From the NCBI GenBank assembly GCA_020638195.1, contig JACKJC010000004.1:496001-560000 (forward strand): a stretch of 64,000 nucleotides of DNA. Reading direction: 5' to 3'. The DNA is from Methylobacteriaceae bacterium (GTDB taxonomy: Bacteria; Pseudomonadota; Alphaproteobacteria; Rhizobiales; Beijerinckiaceae). Positions 36,837 through 47,377 of the stretch are shown in pieces; position 1 is the stretch's first letter; every line of letters starts with the position of its first letter. The position numbers and the translations under genes are program-made. Below the pieces are notes generated by a model, which did not search any database, had not been told where the DNA came from, and was given only the letters and a program-made list of their open reading frames with translations.

Positions 36837-36951
36837 CTCTGTCCTCTGGCGCTCGGCCTGCGTTGGAAATATTCGCCCGTATTGTAGAACAGGCGGGGCG
36901 CGAGGCGCCGCACAACCTTACCTGTTCCTTAACGCGCGAAAGTATCCGCCC

Positions 36952-37308
36952 ATGGCCCGACAGGCGACCATCTACCACAATCCCGCCTGCGGCACCTCCC
37001 GCAATGTGCTGGCGGCGCTCCGCGAGGCCGGGATAGAGCCGACAATCGTCGAATACCTCAAGACGCCGCCCGACCGCGCGACGCTCGAAACCCTCCTGAA
37101 GACAATGGGTAAATCCGTCCGCGATATCCTCCGCAAGCGCGGAACGCCCTACGAGGAATTGGGCCTCGGCGATCCCGCCGTGACCGACGACGAGATTTTC
37201 GTGGCCATCGCCAAACACCCGGTGCTGATCGAGCGACCGATCGTGGTTTTGGACAAGAAGGCCGCGCTGTGTCGGCCGGCGGAAACCGTGCGGGACTTGT
37301 TGGGGTGA
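36952..37308 (+). CDS. arsC: Arsenate reductase (glutaredoxin type), ArsC family
   Basis: 118 residues with thioredoxin-like fold. The active cysteine is in HNPACGTSRNVLAAL (Cys13), with the arginine-bearing middle ILRKRGTPYEELGL and LIERPIVV (about 92-99), as in the E. coli-type ArsC that reduces arsenate to arsenite with glutathione and glutaredoxin. Related Spx/YffB proteins differ at CGTSR, which is kept here. No arsR, arsB or acr3 gene is near, so it is a stand-alone copy, and its physiological substrate is not certain. It lies on the opposite strand from ftsH and glmM. Confidence 0.88.
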   Translation: MARQATIYHNPACGTSRNVLAALREAGIEPTIVEYLKTPPDRATLETLLKTMGKSVRDILRKRGTPYEELGLGDPAVTDDEIFVAIAKHPVLIERPIVVLDKKAALCRPAETVRDLLG

Positions 37309-37332
37309 AGCGGCCTCCGCGTGGCAAATGAA

Positions 37333-37356
37333 AAGGCCCGGCGCGAGCCGGGCCTT
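37333..37356. terminator. Hairpin shared by convergent arsC and ftsH
   Basis: AAGGCCCGG / CCGGGCCTT with loop CGCGAG. It has A residues before it and CGGAATATCTTGTT after it, between the two converging stop codons. Confidence 0.75.
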
Positions 37357-37378
37357 CGGAATATCTTGTTCTCTTGCC

Positions 37379-39304
<1,926 letters not shown>

Positions 39305-39424
39305 CAGGGGCCTATCTTGGCGCGGCTCAGGATTTTCGGGCCGCGGACCGTGCTGCACTGTAATTTAGGCGCGCCATCCCCCCTTGCCAAGGACAGCGCG
39401 GAAACGTGATTGACGCGATTTTCG

Positions 39425-40435
39425 CTATGACTCGGCTCGTCGCTTGCGCGGCTTTTGCGGCTGCAAAATCAGCCGCTTGGCGTCGAGCCTGATGGCGACG
39501 CCGCCGAGCGTCGCGGAAAGCCGGCTCTTTTGCCGCAGGCCCATGGCGACTTTTTCGATCTGTTCGAGCCGCGTCGCCGCCCCGCTGATTCGGGCGATTT
39601 CGCGCGACAGCAGGCGCACGAGAGCCTCGTCGGGCAGCGCCAGGGTCGTCTCGGCGGGCGTCTCGAACACGGCCGCTTCCCGTCGCGCCGGCAGCGCCGC
39701 GAGCATGGTCTCGATCGCGGGCGCCAGCGCCTGCTCGGCCCGTGCGGCCCGCGCCGCCAGCCGGGTCAGCTCCGCCCTGCCGAACCCTTCTCGCGCCAGC
39801 CGCTCGGCCAGCCGCCGGATCTGCGGCCGCCGGTAGGCCTCGTCGACATTGGTGGGATCCTCGACATATGTCAGCCCCTCGGCCCGACAGAAACCGATCA
39901 GATCGGACTTGGCGCAATCGAGCAGTGGCCGCGCCAGAAAGAGCCCTTCGCCGTCCGGCCAGAAAGCCAGCGCGCGACGCGCCATGCCGGCGAGACCCGC
40001 CGGCCCGCTGCCGCGCAAAAGGCGCATCAGCACCGTTTCGGCCTGATCGTCGGCATGGTGGGCGGTGACGATCATATCCGCGCCGATTTTTCGCGCCTGA
40101 GCCCCAAGCAGGCGATAGCGCGCGGCGCGCGCCGCCGCCGGGACGCCGGTCGCGGGCTTTTCGCCCCGCCACCGCAAAATGGCGTGCGGCAAGCCGCGCG
40201 CCGCGCAGAGGGCGCCGACCGCTTCGGCCTCCTGCCGCGATGCCGGCCGCAAACCGTGATCGACCGTCGCCACGGATACGGCGACGCCGGAGTCTTTCCG
40301 CCAACGATCGGCCAGAACGAGCAACGCCGTGGAATCGGGCCCGCCAGACACCGCGAGCAGCAGGCCGGTCGACCGTTCGAGACCCGCGAAAAGCTCGGCG
40401 AGCGCGGGAAGCGGCGCGCCGGCCATACTCAGCAC
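39425..40435 (-). CDS. tilS: tRNA(Ile)-lysidine synthase
   Basis: 336 residues. The PP-loop ATP pyrophosphatase motif is SGGPDSTAL (30-38). Also visible are VDHGLRPASRQEAE, TAHHADDQAETVLMRLLRGSG and RPLLDCAKSDLI. It attaches lysine to C34 of the minor isoleucine tRNA so that it reads AUA. The protein is shorter than E. coli TilS, lacking part of the C-terminal domain, as is usual in alphaproteobacteria. The start overlaps the cpoB stop by a few bases (ATG at 40435, or 40426), so the two are translationally coupled. Confidence 0.95.
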   Translation of the reverse strand: MLSMAGAPLPALAELFAGLERSTGLLLAVSGGPDSTALLVLADRWRKDSGVAVSVATVDHGLRPASRQEAEAVGALCAARGLPHAILRWRGEKPATGVPAAARAARYRLLGAQARKIGADMIVTAHHADDQAETVLMRLLRGSGPAGLAGMARRALAFWPDGEGLFLARPLLDCAKSDLIGFCRAEGLTYVEDPTNVDEAYRRPQIRRLAERLAREGFGRAELTRLAARAARAEQALAPAIETMLAALPARREAAVFETPAETTLALPDEALVRLLSREIARISGAATRLEQIEKVAMGLRQKSRLSATLGGVAIRLDAKRLILQPQKPRKRRAES

Positions 40436-41475
40436 GAGATTTTCTTGGACTCGCGATCGGCCGCCCGGATCGTGTTCGACGCGCCGGGATATTTGCGGCC
40501 GATTTCGGCGAAGGAGGCGCAGGCCTGCTCCTTGGCGCCCAGCGCATTCAGCGACTGGCCGAGGCGCAGCATGGCTTCCGGCCCGCGCGAGGAATTGGCG
40601 TAATTGGTCGAGATCTTCAGATATTGCTCGGCCGCCTCGCGATGCCGGCCGCGCTGGAAGAAGCTCTCGCCGAGCCCGAACACGGCGTCCGGCGTGTAGC
40701 GGCTGCGGGAATGTTTGGCGATGAAGCCTTCGAAGCCCTTCTGCGCGCCGTCGTACTGGCCCTGCTTCAGCATGGCGGCCGCCTGCTCGTATTCTTCCTT
40801 CATGGTCATCGGCGTCGCCGCGACCTGTGCGCCGCCTGCGCCCGGCGCTGTCGGCCGGGGGCCGCCGAGGTCGAGCGGCTTCATGGGATTGGGCGCCTCG
40901 CCGGGATCACGCCCCCCGAGCGGACCGCTGAGCCCCGCCTGCGGCTGCAGCGGCGCGCTCGGCATGGTCGTGCCGAGCTGGCGCGGCGCGCCGGGCGCGC
41001 CCGGGTTCTGCTGGGGATCGAACGCGTCGCTGCGACGCAGCCGGCTGGTTTCGGCGGGCGTTGTCGCATGTTGCGTCGCGGGCGTCCCGCCTGGCGGCGT
41101 CGCCGCGTGTGTCGACACGGGCGGATGCGCGGTCGCGACCTGCGGAGCGGCCGCCGCATTCGAGGCCGCAACCGGCCCCTGGCCGCGCTGCTGTTCCTCG
41201 AGCTTGCGGATCTGGAACTGCAATTGTTCGATCTGGCCGGTCAGCTCGCGATTGAGCCGCTCCAGCCGGTCGATGCGCACGACCAGCTCGGCATTGCTCG
41301 GCCCACCGCGACCGGCGGGCGCCTCGTCGATATCGGCCGGCGGCGGCGGCGGCCGGTTGAAGAGCTGGGCCAGACGGAAATTCGGCGCCAATCCATCGCC
41401 GGCGGCCGCCGGCGCGACGGGCGCGAGAAGAAGAGCTGCGAGAGCAGCGCTGATCGCAATATTGGACAGACGCAT
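40429..41475 (-). CDS. cpoB: Cell division coordinator CpoB (YbgF), periplasmic
   Basis: 348 residues. Signal peptide 1-25 (ending APAAAG). A coiled coil (about 60-95, VVRIDRLERLNRELTGQIEQL) mediates trimer formation. A long Pro/Gln/Thr-rich linker (about 100-220) follows, then a C-terminal TPR domain (about 228-345: EEYEQAAAMLKQGQYDGAQ, YTPDAVFGLGESFFQRG, PEAMLRLGQSLNALG). CpoB joins Tol-Pal outer-membrane constriction to septal wall synthesis. It lies between tilS and, upstream, pal on the same strand, the conserved place for this gene. Confidence 0.94.
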   Translation of the reverse strand: MRLSNIAISAALAALLLAPVAPAAAGDGLAPNFRLAQLFNRPPPPPADIDEAPAGRGGPSNAELVVRIDRLERLNRELTGQIEQLQFQIRKLEEQQRGQGPVAASNAAAAPQVATAHPPVSTHAATPPGGTPATQHATTPAETSRLRRSDAFDPQQNPGAPGAPRQLGTTMPSAPLQPQAGLSGPLGGRDPGEAPNPMKPLDLGGPRPTAPGAGGAQVAATPMTMKEEYEQAAAMLKQGQYDGAQKGFEGFIAKHSRSRYTPDAVFGLGESFFQRGRHREAAEQYLKISTNYANSSRGPEAMLRLGQSLNALGAKEQACASFAEIGRKYPGASNTIRAADRESKKISC

Positions 41476-41580
41476 GTTCGGGAAAATCCGGCGGGCTTCG
41501 CGGCATCGCATATCACACTGCGATTGCCGCTAAAATCCGTCCGAAGCGTGGCAGGCCCGCGACCTGCGACGCATTTTGCC

Positions 41581-41733
41581 TCAGACGGCCAGCGCCAGGG
41601 CGCAGCCGAGCCCGAAACAGGCGAGGATGAAAGTGGACATGCCGAGCTGCCGGCGCGCCGAATGGCGCAATTCAGCGCTGTCGAAGCCGTAGGTCGGCCG
41701 GTTCGGTCTGGCTGCGATGAAATGCGCGCCCAT
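41581..41733 (-). CDS. Small single-helix membrane protein, unknown function
   Basis: 50 residues: a polar N-terminal half (MGAHFIAARPNRPTYGFDSAELRHSAR, shown here only as context, residues 1-27) and a hydrophobic C-terminal helix (about 31-50, STFILACFGLGCALALAV). GGAGAG precedes the ATG. It sits between pal and cpoB on their strand, 113 bases from pal, and may belong to the same transcript. I recognise no family; short tail-anchored proteins of this type are common and poorly annotated. Confidence 0.55.
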   Translation of the reverse strand: MGAHFIAARPNRPTYGFDSAELRHSARRQLGMSTFILACFGLGCALALAV

Positions 41734-41846
41734 GGCCCGCTCTCCACGAATTGTCCGTGGATCGAACATGCCAGAGGCGCGCGGGCACGATCAGAGTCGA
41801 AGGTCACACGCCGTGCGTGACCTTCGCCATGTCGCGATCAGGAAGC

Positions 41847-42368
41847 TTACGACTGGCCGCCGCGCAGCACCGTGACGGCGCGGCGATTCTGCGACCAGCA
41901 GGAAATGTCGTTGCAGACCGCGACGGGCCGCTCCTTGCCGTAGCTGATCGTCTTGATCCGCGAAGCCGGAATGCCGCGCGCGACCAGATAGTCCTTGGTG
42001 ACTTCCGCGCGGCGGGCGCCGAGCGCGAAATTGTATTCGCGCGTGCCGCGTTCGTCGGCATGGCCCTCGATTGTGAAGCTGTAGCGCGCATACTGCTGCA
42101 GCCAGCGCGCCTGCTTGTCGAGCGTCGCCTGCGCGGTCGAGGAGAGTTCGCTCGAATCCGATTCGAAGAACACGCGGTCGCCGACATTGACCACGAAATC
42201 CTGCTGGCTGCCAGGCGTCGCCGCGCCGCCGCGTCCGTAGCCCGCGCCGCCGACGCCGCCGGCGATGCTCGCCTCGTCGGCCGGGTTCTTGGCGCAGGCG
42301 GTCGCGCCGAGCGCGAGGGCGATGGCCGCAGCGAATTTCAGGGCGCGCGCGCCTTCGGAGATCAGCAT
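41847..42368 (-). CDS. pal: Peptidoglycan-associated lipoprotein Pal
   Basis: 173 residues. Lipoprotein signal with lipobox GATAC (Cys25), a flexible Gly/Ala-rich linker (about 28-55) and a C-terminal OmpA-like domain (about 60-170): VFFESDSSELSSTAQATLDKQARWL, then IEGHADERGTREYNFALGARRA, the peptidoglycan (diaminopimelate) binding signature. It anchors the outer membrane to peptidoglycan and cycles with TolB. GAGGAG precedes the ATG. Normally pal directly follows tolB; here two opposite-strand genes lie between them. Confidence 0.97.
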   Translation of the reverse strand: MLISEGARALKFAAAIALALGATACAKNPADEASIAGGVGGAGYGRGGAATPGSQQDFVVNVGDRVFFESDSSELSSTAQATLDKQARWLQQYARYSFTIEGHADERGTREYNFALGARRAEVTKDYLVARGIPASRIKTISYGKERPVAVCNDISCWSQNRRAVTVLRGGQS

Positions 42369-42674
42369 TCCGGTACTCCTCGAACTCGTTTCCGGAGAAA
42401 TCGAGCCCAGTCCTAGCGACCGATGGTTAAGCGAAGGTTCTGTCAACCTTGATCCGGGGTTTGCCGAATGCGTTGCATTCGAGCAAATCGCCCGCGTGGT
42501 TAAACGCTCGTTAATGGCCAGAATGCGGCAAACGCGGCGCTAACTGCGACGCCCTGACGCGGCCTGGCGTTAGAACGGTTCTGAATTGCGCCTCGATCAA
42601 GATTTTCCATTGGCGCGACGGCCCGTTCGCTGCATGTAGGGTCGACATCGCTAGACTTCTGTCAGGAAACGGAC
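42369..42674. other. Divergent regulatory region, pal and FTR1 permease gene
   Basis: 306 bases without a gene. It holds the pal promoter on the minus strand and the iron permease promoter on the plus strand. The one recognisable site is the Irr-like box at 42569-42585. AT-richer patches around 42425-42520 (GGTTAAGCG, GTGGTTAAACGCTCGTTAATGG) are candidates for promoter elements. Confidence 0.55.
42569..42585 (+). promoter_or_regulatory. Irr-type iron control element (ICE box) before the FTR1 gene
   Basis: GTTAGAACGGTTCTGAA is a near-perfect interrupted palindrome. I recall the ICE operator bound by Irr in rhizobia and relatives as TTTAGAA-N3-TTCTAAA; the site here differs at two positions (the first T and one A). 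It lies about 90 bases before the start of an iron permease gene, the expected position and function. The match was made by eye. Confidence 0.6.
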
Positions 42675-43484
42675 ATGAACGGCCTCGCCATCGCCCTGCA
42701 ATCCGGATCGATCCTTCTGCGCGAAGGCGTCGAGGCCATGCTGGTCATCGGCGGTCTCGCCGCATTTCTGACCCGTGCGGGCGCTCGCGCGCAGGTCTCC
42801 GCTCTCTACACGGGCGCTGTCGCAGCCATTGTCGCCTCCATCGCGGCGGCCGTCGTCTTCGCGACATTCTTCAATGGCGCGCACGACGACCGCGTCGAGG
42901 CGATCGTGATGGGCGTCGCCGCCGTGCTGATGCTCTATATGAGCGGCTGGCTGTTCCTGAAGCAGGACCCTGCCGCCTGGACCGCCGAACTCAAGCGCAT
43001 CGCCGACCGCTCGCTCGCCTCGCCCGGGTCGCTATCGCTGGCCGGCGTCGCCTTCCTCGCCGTGTTCCGCGAGGGCGCCGAGACAATTCTGTTCGTGCAC
43101 GCGCTGGCTTCCACCAGTGGCGGCTGGAGCGCCGGCCTGCTCGGCGGCCTCGCCAGCGCCGCCGCGCTGCTCGTCGCCTTCTTCTACGCTATGCAATGGC
43201 TGGCGCTGCGCCTGCCGCTGCGCCCGGTCTTCCTTGCCACCTCCGCCATGCTGTTCGTCATGGGCCTGCGCTTCATCGGGGCCGCCATGCAGGAATTGCA
43301 GGAGCAGACGCTGCTGAGCTACACGGCAGCGCCCTTCGACGACAAGATTGCCGCGCTCGGCTTCAATCCGAGCATCGAGGCCCTCGCCGCGCAAGGCGTT
43401 GTCGTGTTGGCCGCGCTCGTCGGCGCGCTGGCGGTGAGCCGCAACCGCCGCGCTGCGGCGCCGGTCACCGCGCCGGCGGAATGA
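42675..43484 (+). CDS. FTR1 family high-affinity iron permease
   Basis: 269 residues, seven predicted membrane helices. Two REGxE motifs, LLREGVEA (15-22) and VFREGAET (130-137), are the iron-binding signatures of the FTR1/EfeU family of ferric or ferrous iron permeases. EfeO and EfeB partners are not adjacent. The next gene is an SH3-like secreted protein 92 bases downstream, which may or may not be linked. AGGAAA precedes the ATG. The likely Irr box 90 bases upstream implies iron-responsive expression. It resides in the inner membrane. Confidence 0.9.
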   Translation: MNGLAIALQSGSILLREGVEAMLVIGGLAAFLTRAGARAQVSALYTGAVAAIVASIAAAVVFATFFNGAHDDRVEAIVMGVAAVLMLYMSGWLFLKQDPAAWTAELKRIADRSLASPGSLSLAGVAFLAVFREGAETILFVHALASTSGGWSAGLLGGLASAAALLVAFFYAMQWLALRLPLRPVFLATSAMLFVMGLRFIGAAMQELQEQTLLSYTAAPFDDKIAALGFNPSIEALAAQGVVVLAALVGALAVSRNRRAAAPVTAPAE

Positions 43485-43576
43485 TCCGGCCTGTGCATTC
43501 TCTCACAGAAGGTTTTGCACGCGCCTGAGACACGGGTTCTGATGTGGCCCCGAGCCGCCGAACCCGTGGATCCCGA

Positions 43577-44881
43577 ATGCGCCTCTCCGCCTGTCTCGTT
43601 TCCTTCGCCCTCGCCGCGTTGACGGCCCAGACGCAAGCGGCCGAACAATCCGCCGAGCGCCCCTGCACGATCGCCGGCATGAACCTCGGCGCCGATCCTG
43701 ATTTCGTGAAGGCCGTGACGCCGCCGGGTGAAACGGCGGGCGCCAACATGGCGCGCGCCTGCAAGTCCGTTTCGCAATCGGACCATCAGGTGGATGGCGC
43801 GACGCTGCGGCTGATCCTCTCGGACTTTTTCTCCGATGCGGAAAGCCAGATCAAAATGAACGTGCAGATGGTCGAGATCCTGCGCGTCGAACCTTCCGGC
43901 CCGCGCTCGCTCGGCCGCATCGTTCTGCCGCCCGATCCGCTCGACAACGCCATGCGGTTCGAACCGCAAGTGGTCAAACAGGGCAATACGATTCTCGTGC
44001 GTCTGTCGCCGCGCCATGGCGCGATCTACGCCCTGAGCGACAGGGGCCTCGCCGGCCTCTCTGCATTCGGCTGGCGCGAGCAGATCAAGGTCGATCCCGA
44101 CTTGCGCAATGCCGGCGAAAATCTCTCCATCGATCTCGTACGCATGGAAGGCCGCATCGCGATCATGCGCGACACAAGCGACAAACCCGCGAGCGCCTTC
44201 GAGCAGACCGACATCGGCGTCGCGAAACTGAAACTCGCCGACCGCCGGTTCGAAGTAGCCTCGAGCGAGGTCGTCAAACGCAGGGCGGGCGACGACACGA
44301 TCGTCGACGATGCGAAAACATTCGAGGACGAGCTCCGCGTTGATGCGCCGAAACTGCCGGCGGGCGTCGAGCCCTGCTCAATGACCGCATGGTCGAACGA
44401 CAAGGACCCGGCCGGCCTCAACGTGCGCGCGGAACCGAGCGCGAAAGCGAAAGTGCTCGGCATCGTGCCGCCGCCGCGCGTGATGCCGAAAAAATACGAC
44501 GCCTTCGGCCCGGAACCGGTGAAGGCGGAATTCAAGATTATCGGTTTTCGCGACGGCTGGTTCCTGATCGCCGACATCAAGGCGCCGGGCGTCCCCTACG
44601 ACGCGCCCTATCCCGCGAATCTACCGAAACCCTACAAGGGTCGCGGCTGGGTCGCGGGGAACAAGATCGGCGCAGCGCCGGCCTTCACCGGCCTGCCCTT
44701 CGGCCGCCTCTATAAGGCGCCGCATGTCGAGGCGCGCCACGAGATGCGCACTGGCGGAAGCGACAATCCTTTCGCGCGCGTACTTTCGTGCTCGGGCGCA
44801 TGGGGTCAGGTGGAAGCCGAAGACGGCAAGCGCGGCTGGGTGCGCGGCCTGTGCGCGAACCAGGTCACGACCTGCAGTTGA
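43577..44881 (+). CDS. Secreted SH3-like domain protein, function unknown
   Basis: 434 residues with a signal peptide (MRLSACLVSFALAALTAQTQ...AAE). The first 260 residues resemble no family I know. From about 275 on, WSNDKDPAGLNVRAEPSAKAKVLG is a bacterial SH3 (SH3b) pattern that often binds cell wall, followed by GRGWVAGNKIG and WGQVEAEDGKRGWVRGLCANQ, a second SH3-like strand set. The periplasm is the likely site. An upstream ATG at 43544 gives no signal peptide. The gene lies tail to tail with tolB, the two stops being one base apart. Confidence 0.75.
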   Translation: MRLSACLVSFALAALTAQTQAAEQSAERPCTIAGMNLGADPDFVKAVTPPGETAGANMARACKSVSQSDHQVDGATLRLILSDFFSDAESQIKMNVQMVEILRVEPSGPRSLGRIVLPPDPLDNAMRFEPQVVKQGNTILVRLSPRHGAIYALSDRGLAGLSAFGWREQIKVDPDLRNAGENLSIDLVRMEGRIAIMRDTSDKPASAFEQTDIGVAKLKLADRRFEVASSEVVKRRAGDDTIVDDAKTFEDELRVDAPKLPAGVEPCSMTAWSNDKDPAGLNVRAEPSAKAKVLGIVPPPRVMPKKYDAFGPEPVKAEFKIIGFRDGWFLIADIKAPGVPYDAPYPANLPKPYKGRGWVAGNKIGAAPAFTGLPFGRLYKAPHVEARHEMRTGGSDNPFARVLSCSGAWGQVEAEDGKRGWVRGLCANQVTTCS

Positions 44882-46198
44882 TCAGTTGAGCAACGGCCCC
44901 CACGCCGGATCGCTCGCGAACGAGGGCGTCGGCACGACGAAGTCCGAGCGGCCATAGACGTCCGTCATGTGGATTTTCGGCGCGCCGCCGCCGGGGTCGC
45001 GGAAGAACATCAGGAACAGGCCGTTCGGCGCCCAGGTCGGGCCCTCGTTGTGATAGCCCTCGGTCAGGATGCGCTCGCCGGAGCCATCGGGCTTCATCAC
45101 GCCGATTCCAAAACCGTTCTTTGACTGGCGCGTGAAGGCGATGTAGTCGCCCTTGGGCGACCAGACCGGCGTCGAATAGCGCCCGTCGCCAAACGAGATG
45201 CGCGTCGCGCCGCCGCCCGACGCGCTCATCACGTAAATCTGCTGCGTGCCGCCGCGATCGCTCTCGAACACGATGCGCGCGCCGTCGGGCGAATAGGAGG
45301 GCGACGTGTCGATGGCCGCGGAATCGGTCAGCCGCGTCGTCGAGCGCGAGCGCAGGTCCATCGCGTAGAGCGTCGAATTGTTGCCCTTCGACAGGCTCAT
45401 CACGATTTTCTGCCCGTCGGGCGAGAAGCGCGGGGCAAAGGTCATGCCCGGGAAATTGCCGACCGCCTCGCGCTGCCGGGTGTCGAGATTCATGATCATC
45501 ACGCGCGGCTCGTCGCCGCCGAAGGCCATATAGGCGACGTCCTGCGACGAGGGCGAGAAACGCGGCGTGACGGCGAGATCATTGCCGGCCGTCAGATATT
45601 GAACGCCCGCGCCGTCCTGATCCATCACGGCCAGCCGCTTGCGGCGGCGGTTCGCCGGCCCCGTCTCGTCGACAAAGACGACGCGCGTGTCGAAAAATCC
45701 CTTCTCGCCGGTGATGCGCGAGAAAACCTGGTCCGACATGATATGCGCGACGCGACGCGAGACATTTGCGTCGGTGGCGTATTGCTGGCCGCTGGCCTGC
45801 TTGCCGCTCGCGACGTCCCAAAGGCGGAACTCGGCCTGCTGGCGCCCGCCGCCGGAGCGTTGCGCGCGACCCACGAGCACATATTGCGCGTTGACCGTCT
45901 TCCAGGCCTCGATGTTCGGCGGCTGGTCCGGACCGAGCGCGGGCTCGGGGAAGCTGCCGGGCTCGACCGGCTGCAGGAAGACCGAGCGCTTGAAATTATT
46001 CGAGATGACTGACGTGAACAGCCGCGCCGCGTCGGGATCGCCGGCGAATGGCACGACGGCGACGCGCACGGGCCGGAATGCGCCGCCCGGCCGCACCGTG
46101 ATGACGTCGCTCTGCGCGAACACCGGCGTGATCGCCGGAGCGCTGGTCAGGGCCGCGACGCTGGCGAGGAAGGCGCGACGGTCGAAAATTGCGGGCAT
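44882..46198 (-). CDS. tolB: Tol-Pal system periplasmic protein TolB
   Basis: 438 residues. Unusually, the signal peptide has a twin-arginine look (DRRAFLASVAAL then ...PVFAQS). Residues about 35-160 are the N-terminal domain (VAVVPFAGDPDAARLFTSVISNN), and about 170-435 are six WD40-like beta-propeller blades with repeats such as FSPDGQKIVMSLSKG, YSPDGARIVFESDRGG, WSPKGDYIAFTRQ. TolB binds Pal and TolA in the periplasm during division. It starts 33 bases after tolA ends, in the order Q-R-A-B. Confidence 0.96.
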   Translation of the reverse strand: MPAIFDRRAFLASVAALTSAPAITPVFAQSDVITVRPGGAFRPVRVAVVPFAGDPDAARLFTSVISNNFKRSVFLQPVEPGSFPEPALGPDQPPNIEAWKTVNAQYVLVGRAQRSGGGRQQAEFRLWDVASGKQASGQQYATDANVSRRVAHIMSDQVFSRITGEKGFFDTRVVFVDETGPANRRRKRLAVMDQDGAGVQYLTAGNDLAVTPRFSPSSQDVAYMAFGGDEPRVMIMNLDTRQREAVGNFPGMTFAPRFSPDGQKIVMSLSKGNNSTLYAMDLRSRSTTRLTDSAAIDTSPSYSPDGARIVFESDRGGTQQIYVMSASGGGATRISFGDGRYSTPVWSPKGDYIAFTRQSKNGFGIGVMKPDGSGERILTEGYHNEGPTWAPNGLFLMFFRDPGGGAPKIHMTDVYGRSDFVVPTPSFASDPAWGPLLN

Positions 46199-46230
46199 GT
46201 CTGCTGGTCCTGAAGGTTCCTGGGCGTCGA

Positions 46231-47370
46231 TCAACGCATTTCGTCGGGCCGGAATTCGACCGTGCGATTCTTCCACTGATCGAAATAGGGCGAGAATTGC
46301 GACGGTATCTTCATCGGATTGCACTCGCGCACCGCATTCATCGCGGCAGCGGCGAGCGAGGCGAGCGCCGGATCGGAGGTTGGATTGCGCAGCACGGGCT
46401 CGGCGGCGAGGCTGCCGTCGGGGCGGAACCGCAGCGTGATCATCGGATAATATTTCGAACCGCCGCTCGTGCCGAAATAATGCCAGCAGCGCATCCACTG
46501 CTCCATCATCAGGCTGTTGAGCGCGTCCATCATATTGGGCGCCATGCGATGCGACGTCCCGGTCGCCGTACCGAGTGAAGCCGTGCGTACGACTTCGCGG
46601 CCGCGCGAACCCGTCGCCTGCGGCTTGTCGTGGTCGAGCAGGCGCGAGATCGCGTTCGTGTCGAATTTCGAGCGCTTCTCCTCGCTCTCCTCGCCGGACT
46701 TCGGTTTGACGGCGGGCTTCGCGTGCTTGTCGTCATTCTTCGTCCTCGCCAGCAACCTGGCGACCTCGTCGGTCTTCAGGCGCGGCTTTTCCGGCGGTTT
46801 CGGCGGCGGTTTGGTCTCGTGTTTGGCCTCATGTTTGGGCTCGATCTTCGGCCGCTGCGGCGGCTTCGGCGCGACGGTCTCGGCCTCTTCCGGCTCGGGC
46901 TTCGGTTCGTGCTTGGGCTCGGGCTTGGCCTGCGCCTTCGGCGGCTCCGGCCGCTTCGGCGGTTCGGGCGCGGGCTTTGTCTCTTCCAGAGGCGGTCGCG
47001 GCGGCGGCAGGGCGGCCGTCTTCTGCGGCTCGGGCTTCTGCGCGTCGTCCTCGCCTGGATCGCGCTGGCGCTTCAAGGGCGGCGGCGGCAGCGGCACGTC
47101 CTTCTTCGCTTCCGCGATCGGCGGCGTGGGCTTCAGCTCCTGCACATCGGCGAGCCTATCGGCCTTCTGGACGGGCTTGGCCTCCTTGGCGTGCTTCTCG
47201 CCCTTGGAAATCTGGCTGAAGGCCTGGTCGGTGATCATCTCGACCGGGATGGCCTCCTTGGCGTCGTCGTATTTCGCGGGCGAATTAAACGCGATCAGCG
47301 TCGCGGCGAGCAGCGTTGTATGCGCCGCCGCCGAGACGACCAGACCGGGTTCTTTCCGCGAGACCGTCAA
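46231..47370 (-). CDS. tolA: Cell envelope protein TolA
   Basis: 379 residues. One N-terminal membrane helix (about 9-29, LVVSAAAHTTLLAATLIAF), a long Pro/Lys/Glu-rich periplasmic arm (about 55-245, KPAPEPPKRPEPPKAQ style) and a C-terminal domain of the TolA/TonB type (about 285-375: YYPMITLRFRPDGSLAAEPVL). TolA conveys energy from TolQR to Pal at the outer membrane. The start is TTG at 47370, seven bases after the tolR stop with GAGGAAG upstream. The Pro/Lys arm is more proline-rich than the alanine helix of E. coli TolA, which is usual in this class. Confidence 0.94.
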   Translation of the reverse strand: MTVSRKEPGLVVSAAAHTTLLAATLIAFNSPAKYDDAKEAIPVEMITDQAFSQISKGEKHAKEAKPVQKADRLADVQELKPTPPIAEAKKDVPLPPPPLKRQRDPGEDDAQKPEPQKTAALPPPRPPLEETKPAPEPPKRPEPPKAQAKPEPKHEPKPEPEEAETVAPKPPQRPKIEPKHEAKHETKPPPKPPEKPRLKTDEVARLLARTKNDDKHAKPAVKPKSGEESEEKRSKFDTNAISRLLDHDKPQATGSRGREVVRTASLGTATGTSHRMAPNMMDALNSLMMEQWMRCWHYFGTSGGSKYYPMITLRFRPDGSLAAEPVLRNPTSDPALASLAAAAMNAVRECNPMKIPSQFSPYFDQWKNRTVEFRPDEMR

Positions 47371-47377
47371 GCGCGCC

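Noticed and set aside
36952..37308. An arsenic-resistance island around arsC
   Set aside because: No arsR, arsB, acr3 or arsH lies nearby; flanking genes are core genes.
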